Source of the DNA: Saccoglossus kowalevskii
Lineage: Eukaryota; Hemichordata; Enteropneusta; Harrimaniidae
DNA: 47,086 nt
Direction of reading: 5' to 3'
NCBI RefSeq assembly: GCF_000003605.2
Contig: NW_003116959.1
Coordinates: 4,300-51,385 of the forward strand
Positions 25,055 to 38,200 of the stretch are shown one piece after another. How positions within the stretch are numbered: position 1 is the first letter of the stretch; the number at the start of each line of letters is the position of its first letter. The translations under genes were made by a program, and so were the position numbers. Below the pieces are notes generated by a model, which did not search any database, had not been told where the DNA came from, and was given only the letters and a program-made list of their open reading frames with translations.

Positions 25055-26028
25055 ACTTATATCAATAACTTTTGCCTTACTTGTAAACATGCATCTGGAC
25101 ATCCGGGCAACATCCACGAGGGGCTGTAGTTCACTCACGAACAAATATTTACTATTTGCCTAACTTTTATGATAACGTAAAGCTCCTGAAATTATTCCTG
25201 TCACATTACCGCCGTGTCACGATGTCGAAAGACTCGCTTAGTAACGCCCTATGCAGACATGCGGTTTGCAGGCGCCTGTGTGTGTTTGTCAGGCGTGGGC
25301 TCATTGAAATTTTGTTTGTCAGCATAAGCGCTTGGAGCAGGCGAGCTACTGCTTGCAACCTGGATCAGTTAGATTGATCTCAACCACATGAAACTACGGA
25401 CTCACTAACAGATGCCCTAGCTTGGTCGTCGCGCTGCGTCGTGTTCGTTAAAATCCCACACATCGTTTGTTTACAAGCCATTCAAACGCACCCACCTTCC
25501 CTTGCCATTGCCATTTTACCTCTCGTGTTGCTCAACGCAGATGCTCATGCGCTTTTTATATCTGGTACGTACCATTAATGCAAAGAGCATGTGTACATAC
25601 GTAGCACAGTATTTCACAAACATATCATAATTCAGTATCCACAGCAAAACGTTACTAAACAATGTATTAAATGCTCTACATTTGTAAACACATGAAAATG
25701 CAAAAAATACAATATTTCTCGATGGAACATACATATAATAGCTAATAACGGTTGCGCTAGATATTCCTAACGCTAACAACTAGAAGTCAACGTTACACAA
25801 TCTCTTCAAGTTGGCAACAAACCCTGGGAATCCAGGGTTTATTTGAGTTAAGCATAATCGTGAAATCCTAGACGGAATGTACATTACTAATTGACCACGG
25901 TATATAAACGCGAATACACACGTTCTTAACAGAATCCATCTTTTGTGTTTGAATCAACAGTGTGGAGTTTACCGAGTCAATCAGATACCCCGGATGTAAG
26001 AATCTCGTATTTTGTTATTGTTCTCCAG
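25055..26028 (+). other. Sequence upstream of the first recognised synaptotagmin exon
   Basis: Contains a family-2-like fragment at about 25415-25500 (TGGTCGTCGCGCTGCGTC, then TCGTTTGTTTACA). From 25945 to 26028 the reading frame of the first exon stays open but contains no ATG. It ends in a classic TTGTTATTGTTCTCCAG acceptor, so I treat it as intron or 5' flank. No TATA box or initiator could be assigned. A 5' UTR exon, or a luminal-domain exon ending in phase 0, could lie anywhere to the left. Confidence 0.5.
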
Positions 26029-26247
26029 GTCGACATGACAGTCCTAGTAGGCATCATCGCCGGCGTTAGTGTGTGTTTCATACTCGTCATAACCGCCTAT
26101 AAAGTAAAGCGTAAAACCAGCGAATCCTATGACTTGCCGCTTCACGGACAGGACTCGTGGTCTTGCTGCTCCAGCTGCTGCTGTTGCCAAGAAAACACAG
26201 AACCGGAGGAGAAACAAGCGAATATACTAGTTGCGCAGAATAGCCAG
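26029..26247 (+). CDS. Synaptotagmin exon 1 seen: membrane segment and Cys cluster
   Basis: Acceptor TTGTTCTCCAG before 26029, donor GTAAGG after 26247; 219 nt, phase 0 at both sides. The only Met near the start is at 26035 (context GACATGA, A at -3), two codons into the exon. The hydrophobic stretch runs from residue 3 to about 22, followed by YKVKRK as the cytosolic stop-transfer. CCSSCCCC at 44-51 is the usual membrane-proximal palmitoylation type. Either translation starts here and the protein has almost no luminal part, or a phase-0 upstream exon adds a luminal domain; the sequence cannot decide. Confidence 0.9.
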
Positions 26248-29200
26248 GTAAGGAATCGTCGTACATTTTCCCCAGCTAGATGTCCAAACATTGCGATTAA
26301 TTTGTGTAATAATTTGTGTTACAGTTAAACATCAATGACTTCAATATAATTGGCGCATGGCATTTCTGTGAATATTTGCTGGCGTCAAACTTAGACCCAA
26401 GACATAAAATACATTCATAGTTTCCATCTACTTTTTTTTTGGAAACTGTGATCAAGATTTGTAGTCAGTAGGAATGCATCTAGTCCAACATTAGCAATGG
26501 GATCATACAAAGATACATAACAAATGTGGCACCAAACTTTTGCCGCGACAAATTATGGAAATCAAAGGGGTTAATACGTTTCTGGTACGCGTTATATATT
26601 GTATATGATTAGAAAAAAACGTACGTTCGTTGCATCGCATTCTCTCACCAGCTCATACATATACCTCAATTTACTACAAGAGACATCGAATTATGATCTG
26701 TGTCAAATACAACATTAACCACTCAAGTCGTAATTTGGTGAGTAGTATACTTACGAACGAGGATGAACAAAATTGCGAAATTGATTACGCGCTCGGACCA
26801 AAGTACCGTGCGATTACAACACCGGCCAATAGTATACATTATGTTATTGATTATAAATGGACGATTTGACTCCGAGGCTAAATTTGCATAACGAATCTAG
26901 GTCTTATACAATTTATATTATAGATATTCGTCATATCATCAATGGACGGAAGTGAGATGAAGCATGGGAGAAGATTTTCATAACCTCGTCCAAGGATTCA
27001 CGTTACTAAAACCGCGTTAACTTGAAAAAAAATAATGTTTCATTTCAATTATTTTTCCTTCGCAGATAAAAATCAAACCATTTGTTGGTTAGGAGTTTCC
27101 GAAAGCGTACGGCAAGACGCCTATTATATAAATATAAAAAATCTTTATATGAAAATCTTTATCAATCCGACCTTGTTTTTTTTTGGTATGAAATGTCTAA
27201 CATCAACCTCCAAGAGCGTGTCGTGTGTGTTAACAATGCCAGCGAAGATTATATACGTTGACAATACTGACAAAGAACTTGAAGGCTACCACCGTTATAT
27301 CTAACGTGCACAGAGCCTTGAACGAATTTATATGTAGTATTTTCTCAGTGGCACAAATTAGAAACCGTCACCACACAGTGTATTAGAGCTGTAACCTTGA
27401 TATGATAAAAATGGACCCTTTGGCGATTTTTTAAATTCGAAGTACGACCCATTATTATAGGTATCGGGTATATCCGTACTACGACATCCTCCATACAGAC
27501 CGAGATTTTATCGCCGAAAATCGCCGCGAGCGCATACGCAATTAAAAAAAGTCCCTATGCCGATTCATAAACGCTCAACTATTGAACAACTCCACGCATG
27601 AATCACGTGCTCGTGATTTTTAGTCCGCTGAAGCGACGATAAAAAAAGCTTCCTCCGAAAGTAAACTAATAAATCGTACTAACGTACCGTTGGTGCCAGA
27701 CTTGTAATATACAATAACGAATGGGCTTGTTTATTGAGAAATGTAGAGCTGGGTGTTCAAGGCTGGATGAAGTGGGCTGCCAGTTTCATAATAAACAATG
27801 CCGCCTTTACTGCCGCTACTTTACCCGCTAAACATGAAGTAAATATGATTACACGATCCGTTGACACTAATTGCTTTTAGAGCTACAGTCGTCGAACCAT
27901 GCGGATATAGGTTATTATTATACATCTGTCACATAAGTCGCCATAAGTTACAAGGTGCCGTAATTTTGTGGTATTGCACTGGGTATTTCCATCCTACCAT
28001 ATTAGGAAAATTCTAAATATGGAACGATTACGCACGTAAGCGTCTTCTAATAATAAAAACAAACATGGCAGCCCACAGAGTTTGACCGGACCCCATACAG
28101 AGAAGCTTGCTCAATCTGCTCTAAAATCTTTGTATTTCGGCATTCCCATGATGTATCCTTGGAATGAAAACATGTATAATAATAAGGTTATACGAGGATA
28201 CCAAAAAGTGTGCACTCAGACAGTACATGGTCGCTGCGCGTGGTACTGATGCTGCCGCTGTACTGTCGGTATCCTCGTAATAACCTCATACTAGTAGTAT
28301 ACAGCGCGTGTAAAATACGTTATTCACACGAAATTCGGACACGAGCTGCAGGACGACTGTAGCGCTTAAGACTCGGAGATACGTACATCAAAACATGGTA
28401 TGATAAAACGAGTTTTCAGCGAACAGAGTTAGCTCAAATTAATGAAATAAATATGGTATTACGTTTGGGGCCTACTTCTAAACACGTAATCTAATATGGC
28501 ATTTGACACGCCATCCACTATTGCGCCCAAATGTATACAGCGCTAGACGCGTCATCCAATATAACACCCTACAAATAATCCAATATGGCGCTAGACGCGT
28601 CATCTATTAAACATCATGGCAGTTGTCAAAGATGACTTCGACACGTAATCAAGTAAGGCGCTTGAGAGGTCATTCAATAAAACGCTCAACATGTCGTCAA
28701 ATGTGACGCTCAACACGTAGTCTTGGAACTCGGTACGTAATATTGTGATAGGCACGGCATCAAATATGGCGCTAGACATGTGATCCAATATGGCGATCGG
28801 CACGTTATCCTATATTGCGCTCGACACGTCACCTAATAGTTGATGATGCACTTAATCCAATATGGTACCTGACACGTCATCGAACATCGTGATACGGAAA
28901 TACGGAATCCATATGTTTCTCTACATGTTACTTACCCAACATGGCGATGATGGCAGTTCATTTGTTTAATCATAAATTATATATATATATTATATATTAT
29001 TGGTTTAACTGTAAATTATTTATAATATATATAACATACTATAAAGCATATCATAAAATGTCTTTAATTTCGTACATAGCCTGAAAGGGGATCGATTTTG
29101 AGTAGTACTCTGAGAAGTTTGCACGCGGTCGCCTGCATCTCATAGCTATACGGGACTCTAGTATGTATTTCTCAAAGCTCCATTATTTTCACTTCTAACT

Positions 29201-32200
29201 AACAATGAGGAACGTGTGAAAATCGGCAATCCAGATGCGACATGGCAACTTGTGGTTAATAAAACGTAGATACACGTCGACATGATTTGAATTCTTTGAT
29301 AATAATGAAGTTGGAGCGAACTCGAAGAAAGACATATGGGAAAATATTAACATAGACAGTCTATTTCAAGGCGTATTTGGGCAACCTTGTCAAATAGATA
29401 TCCAATTTGGTTTCGACATAATTAATTGGTATTGCAATTATGACGCCCGATTCGGCTACGTCTACACCATAAAGCATTTGTTAGTTTGCGGTATCTCGAG
29501 CGAGTAGCCGGCATCACAGTCACGGTGACGTTCCATATTTCACGTTATATAGTGTTGTTATAGTGTGTTGTACTATCGTTCAGGTTCAAAATATTGATAC
29601 TTTACCGCCAACGCTACGATAAAGACTTTCTGTTTTCCACAATGACATAAAAACATCTGATTTTGACAAGAAAATTCAGAAACACCTTAAGAATGATTCA
29701 TAACGAAATGTATTACACATGAACAGCAATGATAACTCTCATAATTACCGATTATATGAGAATAATACAAAAAAAATTGACATGAGACGCACACAGCGCG
29801 TGTAAAATAAATTGGCGGGGGGGNNNNNNNNNNNNNNNNNNNNNNNNNNNNNNNNNNNNNNNNNNNNNNNNNNNNNNNNNNNNNNNNNNNNNNNNNNNNN
29901 NNNNNNNNNAATGTTGTTTTACCACATAACAATAGAGAACAATAGGTCACTACCAATATGGCGAAAGTACCGTCACCTTTACTCAGTTTCCCGCCACTAA
30001 ATCTGCCTATTCTTGTTCTATAGGTAATCACATCCACACCCATCATCAAAACATGTCACTATATACCTCGTTAGATGGAAACGTTGTCAGATCCTACCGA
30101 TCGTGTCTCAAATTCGGCAAAATTCAGGAAAGATACGGAGCTCCAACGTAAACGATGCACTGCCACTCATCGACTCATACTTTACCGCCAACGCTACGAT
30201 AAAGACTTTCTGTTTTCCACAATGACATAAAAACATCTGATTTTGACAAGAAAATTCAGAAACACCTTAAGAATGATTCATAACGAAATGTATTACACAT
30301 GAACAGCAATGATAACTCTCATAATTACCGATTATATGAGAATAATACAAAAAAAATTGACATGAGACGCACACAGCGCGTGTAAAATAAATTGGCGGGG
30401 GAGTTGTCACCTGCGCATGCGGCAAACGGCCATAGCGTGTCGATGTTTACAAACAAGCGTCTACCCATGAGCCTTTGCGTTTTCAGCGTGCGTTGTTATC
30501 GTCGCTTGGGACTCAATTTTCGCGCATGCGTAGGTGACGACCCCTCCGCTTTAAGTGAAATTCGATCACGCGCTGCGCGACGACCACTGCCCTGTAACTT
30601 ACATATTTGCACAGTGTCATTCTTATCCGCTAATAACGCAGTGGATTCTTTGGAAGCGTTTGAGCAGTTAGTATCGATCTCGTGAAAGACAAACTTATGT
30701 TCATTATCCCAATCGTTTAGTGTAACGTGGTCCCAACGCAGTGTGCATTCAGAACTACATCTGCCTAGCTCTATAAATTCCCGGGAACAACTTTTCGAAC
30801 TCATAAATATCAATAAATAGCACAGGTTACCATGGATGCGATGTATATTTTTACTGATTATGTGTAATAACACTTTTTACGGCGATTTAAACAGAGATTT
30901 AACGATCTGGTTTCAGGCAACCAGCTCGCTACGGTGCTTCATCGACTCCGGTAGGTGACCTGATGCCTTCTATTTTCTTAGGTCAACGGACTTAGTGACT
31001 GAATAAAGCTACTTTCGATTTCAAGTTAATGATACTTTTGTTTTTTTTCTCTTTAATTAGTGTATAAGTACGCATGCGTTGCAATGGTCGCCTGACCTTT
31101 CGTTATCCGTTGTACAAGACAGGGCGATTCAATTATTGGACGGCCGTTTACACACGTGATACTAATTTGAATAATTATTGAGTGATTACGTCATTATGTG
31201 AGAACAGTCCATCGGTTCTTTGCACGGTTCTTTCCCATCACATTTCAAGAAATACGTAAATATATCTGCCTGATATTAGTACATCACACCTTTAAATAGC
31301 GCCCTCTGATGACAGAGCGTTTCTGTGAGGTCAAAATGACGTGTGTGGATGAAATCATGGAAGGTAGAAGGTAGGTCATTTCAGTTGACCACTGTGCGTG
31401 TAGTCGTTCGTCACTAGAGGGCGTGATTTCCAGCCAAGCCGTAATACTGCCACGTATATCTCACGTCCTTTATCGTACGTGATTTACATATCAGCGGAAG
31501 TAGACAGACGCAAATTGCTTCAGGGTATGTACTGTGTTACTACCAGACTAACGCTTTACAGCAAGCTGCATTAAAACTTAGCACGTTACTCGTCAAATTT
31601 ATTTTACCCCTTCTCTTCCGTCCCTACAAAACCAAATGACCTGTCCCTAATTGGAGCCTGAGGATACCCAAGAGAAATAAACATGGTAATTTCGCAGTTC
31701 ATCACGGCGTCTTATTAATTCTTATTTTGTACATACATCAATTATTTGGACTAACTTGAACTTGTATTCCATCGGTATATAACCAAATCACGTTCTGTGT
31801 TTCAATTGTATTGTTGCGCGAGCCTGAGCGAATCATTCAAAGGGCGGTGGTCGTCGTGCCGCGTCCTGTTCGATATGTGACTCATAGCAACGTATACAAC
31901 GCGTGTAAAATACACTGTTTGTTTACTGGAAATTCGAACACGCGCTGCGCGACGATCACCGCGCATAATTTTTTAAAACATTCTTAGTAATTGAGCTTGG
32001 GTGGTAGGGTCTGCTATTTTTTTTGATCACGGTTATTTAAATCGATACAGTAAAAATATAAAACGTCTTTATTATTAGGATTGAACCAAATGAACATAAT
32101 CACATAATCTGTGGTCGTCTGCCATGTATAAATTTAGATTTTTTTTAGAGATTTTCTAAATTCAGAATGATGAACAACTATAAATCCAAGCGAACTATTC

Positions 32201-35200
32201 AAACTAACTTACTTACAACGGGGGGGGGGGGCGTTTTGACTTTAATACTTTGCATGTTTGCATCGTAGTCAACAAACTTATCATTTGAAGGTTAAGTTGC
32301 TCTATACCAAAATTTAGAAGCCAGAAATTCTCTAAATGTCTTGATAAACAAAAATAACATGTTTTGTTCTTGACAAAGGACTGTGCGGCCATGACGAACT
32401 TGAACTAAACTCGAAATTATTACTGATGCAAGTTAATGAAGACACGCACGTCTAAGTAATTTTCAGATTCTTCTTTGACATGTAAATTTTGCAAAATCGG
32501 TGTTTTTATGATTTATCGAATCCAGCAAGATCCGAATATGAAACTTAGTTTGATATGGTCGGAAGCTAACGTCAAATCACATGAACCAATCAGAGAGGTG
32601 GAAATGCATATCACTTGGCCCTACGTTATCGAAATACATCAGTTTTTCGAGGTGTATTATTCGGATGCTCCAATAAAAAGTAGAATCCACGGCATGTATT
32701 TGGTTATACGTTTCATTCCATGCTGCCTGGAGTGTTCCAATTAGAATGGATTCCAAAGAAGCGTGGATACACGTCTTAGCCCAGTACAGTCATATTATAA
32801 GACTAATTTAGAAGAATCAAACTAGACTTCATTGCTTAGATTCGAATTGTAGCTTGGGGATATCATTTGTTCCCTCTCCTGTTGAAGAGGATTATCAGTG
32901 TAAATGTAGTCCATTCTCTTTGTCCAGCACCCTCCGATCCGTGATCGTCAAAATTATATTGGGTTCCAAAACATCACATATTTATGCATGATCACGTCTT
33001 CTCAAACAGCTTTTGTGCTCACAGTATAAGAGGTTATTACGAGAATATCGCGAAGTATGCACAAAGGGAGTACGGCGATCGCATAGTAAATCTAAACACC
33101 CTTGATAGCTTTCGTAACTGCCAACCTCTAAAAGGGGACGGGGGAATTGCTATTTAACGAATGTTGCGATTTGGAAAGGCAATTCCTGACGGATTCATTG
33201 CAACAAGAAAGATGTACGTGAGTGGGAAAACCAATTACAGTCAAGCGAAAGAGCGTCTAGATGTTATTAATTGTCTGTGTTCAATTTCCTTCCAGGATTT
33301 CTTTATTCCGAGGGAAAAAGTAAAAGTTCAACCCCCTACCAGGAATCATAGTATTCCGACCAGCCCGCCATCACCATCAGTATCACATGCTGGGTCCGAT
33401 TCCTCAGAACGAGGCAGTTTAAGCAGCGAATCAAGCGGCGTGTTTGAATCGGAAATCGGCGCTGTCAAACCAGACCTGTATGCTAAGAGTAACGATATGG
33501 TGGTCATGCAGACGGACAAGCAAGGGAAAGCGAAAAAGCTTGGAAAATTGAACTTTAAATTGAGATATGATTTTGATAAATCTGACTTAATTGTGACGGT
33601 GATGACAGGTTAGTTAACTCAAATATCTATTACTGATTATTTGCATGTCTTGTCGAGACGGATACTGAATTTTGTTCGAGTTACGAAAACATCGAGTTAT
33701 AAAAATGACCACGCCCAAATTGTTCAATTAACAGAACTTCGACTTATGGACAACATACACATTGTATGTTTCCTATATCTCAAAGTTCGCTTAACTATTA
33801 ATTAAAGTTCGAGTTACTTAATGTGGACGTTCAAACAAAAACTAAAATTGTTTCGCAAAAGTGGGCGTGGTTTCTAAAATAATGGCGTGGTCATTTGTGT
33901 AACTTGATGCTCGTAACTTGACGTATCTCCGTAAAAGAGTGAAGCGTGCCGTACGTAACAACACCTACAACGACGCATTGTGATGGCGCGCGCATTCTGT
34001 TTCGTCCATGCTCGCGTAGTGCACTCTGTGATGCATAAGTTGCAATTATATGCCATTTTATAATAATTACTCGTTCTAATAATTATATAACTGAAGCACA
34101 AATTTCAAGTCTAACATTTCCTGGTATTTCCGCACATCTATATGTAATTAAACCACAGTTGTCACGCTGTGACGAGTTCGATGTGAGTCCTATGCGGCGT
34201 ATACAATGCGTACAAGAGAATTCAAACGCGCGCTGACGTCACAGTGAAACTTTTTACTAGTATAAACGAGAGTACAATAACCCACGAAGTTGTCACAGCG
34301 TTGCATCGAGCTATGGATGCGGTTTTTATTCAGAAACAAATCAAAAGAACATAAAATGACATTTTAATAAGTTTTCCCTCTGTACCGCGCGCTGATAAGG
34401 CGTGGGTGTTTTGTTGTGTGTCTGGCATTTACAACTTGGGTAACTTACTCGCGGTAAATGCCCTCAGACATGTTAATAAAGTGGAAACTGCCCCGTTACC
34501 GGGAAATGCATGCACCGATGGTTTAACCGATTGTAAATTATCTCCACTGCATATCATATTACAAACGATTCTACGCGTAATGCCAAGAGGCAAAAAACAA
34601 TCAGCGATATTCTATCAAATACCACGGTTTCAAACCCCAATAAAAATGTCATTACAGTTACATGGCCGCAATCATTTTCTTTGGTCGGCTGAGTCCGCAA
34701 TATTACAAAGTGGGTGAAACCGGAAAGTGTTCATGGTTGGACCGCTCATCTACACAGTACATTGGGTCCCCGCTGGCTACCAGAAGCCGACAACCATGAC
34801 GATTTCATATTATTCCCACTACGTCTATATAGTGTTTCAAGCTAACTCGGTTTAAATTTCAGTCAAATATTTGTAATTCTTATTTGTATGTTACTTTGTT
34901 TACTCATACGTAAAAACCACGAAGTTTTAGTTACCGACTACAAGCATCGTGATTTTCCGCCAAATGTGGGGGGGAGACTTCCATTCTCAGCAGCTCAGGT
35001 GAAAACGGTTAGAAATATCGTGCCCGATTGCAAAATTAGACTTTTTAGTTGATTAATGTATCACGGCGTCTGCATGAATGGTAAATTGGACATTTTCTCA
35101 TATTACACCGAGACGGCTTTTTAAATTGATGAAATTGAAATCAAACCCAAGCTCTTAAGAAATACCTCCAATTAATGGACATCTGATCTTATGAAAGGAA

Positions 35201-38200
35201 AAAAAAACACCTCATAATACAGCAACAGCAATATCATATTATTTCGTTATTGTTAAAAATGACACTGAGAAGTTACTATACAAATTTATGTATATTTCAT
35301 CGACGAAAAATAGACAAAAACATGACGCAATTATATATGTATTGGTTGATTTCAGCCGAAAACCTACCCAAGATGGATTTCGGTGGATCAAGTGACCCGT
35401 ATGTAAAGGTGTTTCTACTTCCGGATGAAGACAGGAAGTTGCGTCAGACCCATGTTCAGGTATGAAGCATATTAATGCCGCGTACTGTGTGTCATGGCGA
35501 GACAATGATAAAGGCCACACACAGTACGCGTAACTACATGATTTTAGGTTGTAGGAAGTGCGATTTCTGCTGTCGCCGCAATTTATAAAGGGAAAGAGAA
35601 AATAACATGGCATACGCTGAGGGAGAGTAATTACGACGACGTTATTAAAGTAAATTGCAAACCGCTGCTGTCAGTCTTTAGATATATGCCGTCATGTCAC
35701 GTTGATAGGTTGATTGCATTCTTGGAAATGAACTTGATTGTCTTCTTGAACACATACTATTCAAGTCCGTAATGCAAACTACTTATAGACTATTACACTT
35801 TCTGTCATGCCTCCGTCTAAACAAATGGCAGCTCCAAATTTTATAAGTCTAGTGTAGTTTTTAAGTCGTTCATGTCTCACACTGTACCCGAATTATAGAC
35901 TAATATGCAAATGACGCAAATGGCCGTCGAAATATCGTAGATATCGTGAGTATCACGAGACTTGCTTTCTCCATTAAATTTATTGTTCCCGCTGCTCGGA
36001 AGAGAACGAAACATTATTGTAGGGGCCGTTTAACAGTCTTGTGGCTATCTCGACTCTCAACAAAATCTCGCCGCAGTCATTTTTAGTAACATCGTTTATA
36101 CTTTTTATTTATGTATTCGGTAACCCGATCTTCATTTTCTCCATTTCACATTTTAACTATATGTCGAAATCAAGAAAACAGACACTTTATAATTCTCTCA
36201 GTGTATTGCTATAGCAACAAGGGGAAACAATCTGAGAAGTGTGCAAACATTAAACCAATCGTATTCACTACAGACTCGAAATTGAGATCATGTTTTATTT
36301 GACTCAGATACAAATGCTATACCAAGCAAGAGATAGTTTCTAGTTATATATCGAATAATTTTGTTTCGAAAGTTATGTTGCATGAAACTGAACACAGAAT
36401 TGTCTGACTACCATAGTGAAACGTATGTTGGTGCTGCGGAAACGACAATACGTTTAATCACAGTAGACAGCTTAATTATTCGCCGACTTTAGTTTTTTCC
36501 TTTCCCTGGCAGCTAAATTAAAAACCATTGAAATTCAAATTTAACACTATAATGTATTGTTTTCCCCACATACCGGTGATTTCAAAACCTAGTGATTATC
36601 TCTACAACATCAAAGCGCCGAAACGAACCCTTCTGCGCATGCTTTCCTAGCTGCTGATAACGAGGCCTTCCTATTATCACGTGATTTTTTACTTGGCCAA
36701 TTAGCTTGCCACGCCATCAATACGTGATACCTTCTAGCCAATGAGCAGACTGACGACCAAAAACAACTCTCTCCCCATATGGATCGAAACATAACTTGAT
36801 AAGATTATATCTTTTTGTTTCAGAGACGGACATTAAACCCGACTTTCAACGAGACATTTAAATTCCCAACGACGTTTGACGAGCTACAAGAAAAAACGCT
36901 GGTGTTCACCGTCTACGATTTCGATAAATTCTCTCGTCATGACCTCATAGGTGAAGTTAAAGTTGTACTGCGAGATATTGATGTCTCGCGAGAAGTGGAT
37001 GTTTCGAGTGATCTGCAGCCTTGTACTGTGGTAAGCACGTGATTTAAAGTAAGAAAAAAACGAAAGCATTGTATATCTCGTCGCCGAGAACGCACGTATT
37101 CAAAACATTGGATCGACTACTCTTTCTCTGATTCAAGTTGTAGTAGTACTGTTTGTTGTGTTAGTTCGTAACTTATTTTAGTGTAAGCAAATTCAGATCC
37201 AGGAAAAATTTTCACTACAAGTACTGACTAACGCCCACTTTACACTCGGATAATTGGCAATGCATGAATTAAAGCGGGAGGGTCGTCACCTGCGCACGCG
37301 CAAGAATTGAATCCCAAGCGATGATAACAACACACGCTAAAAACGCAAAGGCTCATGGGTAGACGCTTGTTTGTAAACAGTGACACGCTATGGCCATCTG
37401 ACGCATGCGCAAGTGACGACTCCTCTGCTTTAAAGAGTTTCACAAGACTTCAAATAAACAAGCTTTATGAGTTTGCTTGGTGTTCCTTGTTGTGGCAAAA
37501 AATAGTTTCATTGGTCGAAAACTGACGTATTTCACCGTTTATCAACTAAGTTATTTATTGTCTTCACTACAATAAATCCCATCATGCATTGCTGTTCAAA
37601 TTCAGCTTCGGATGACCGGGAACAACTAGCCCACATAGTACGTAATAGTCTATGTTCACTCGGACGTAGTCGTGAACATTGGTAGAAAGTCGTCTTATAA
37701 ATTTGAAAAAAAGGAATAAATCGCTGTACAGGAAACACCCAAGGAATGCCGTGTGCAACACAGACCACTTGAATGATCATATTGAAATATGCTTCATACT
37801 AAATATTGAATTCCATCACCGTACACAGAACACCGCTCACGATTCGGCAATTTTAATGACACCATAAGGTGCAACCAAATCCATGAAACTGCTCGGCGAT
37901 CTTCGGCTAGTAGTAGAAACTTCCGGATATTTGTTAATCTGGGAAAATGTATTTCACGCACGCGTAAACATGTGGATATTCTTATTGATACCCACATTTC
38001 AACATAACGATGGAACTTTTATATTTTGCAGAGACAAGCTGAGCTCGGCGATCTTTTATTTTCTTTGAGTTACTTGCCGACAGCTGAGAGACTAACAGTG
38101 GTTATCATGAAAGCTAGAAACCTAAAAGCCATGGATATCAATGGAAGTTCAGGTGAGATGGGCTGTTTGTTTATTAATTGTATAACAGTTCAAAGGTCAT

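Larger units (their letters stand above)
26248..33295 (+). other. Synaptotagmin intron, 7.05 kb
   Basis: Starts GTAAGG and ends TTCCTTCCAG. It contains the 24-bp minisatellite, an assembly gap with flanking duplication and several TTAA elements. At 27040-27065 a strong pyrimidine tract and CAG could act as an acceptor; joined to exon 1 in phase 0 it would add only eight codons before TAG, so it is either cryptic or a minor truncating exon. The open frames in the intron show no domain. Confidence 0.8.

Noticed and set aside
24845-25129. 94-codon + strand frame with Pro-rich middle
   Set aside because: It runs across the 133-bp CAGGGGCG-type element and has no splice or start support.
25945-26028. 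Extension of the first synaptotagmin exon upstream in frame
   Set aside because: There is no ATG in the extension (the frame begins at GTG) and it ends in a strong TTGTTCTCCAG acceptor, so it reads as intron.
28600-28803. 67-codon - strand frame with an eight-residue rhythm
   Set aside because: Produced by the 24-bp minisatellite, whose period is eight codons.
29687-30049. Open frames spanning the N run
   Set aside because: They contain unknown bases from an assembly gap and cannot be read.
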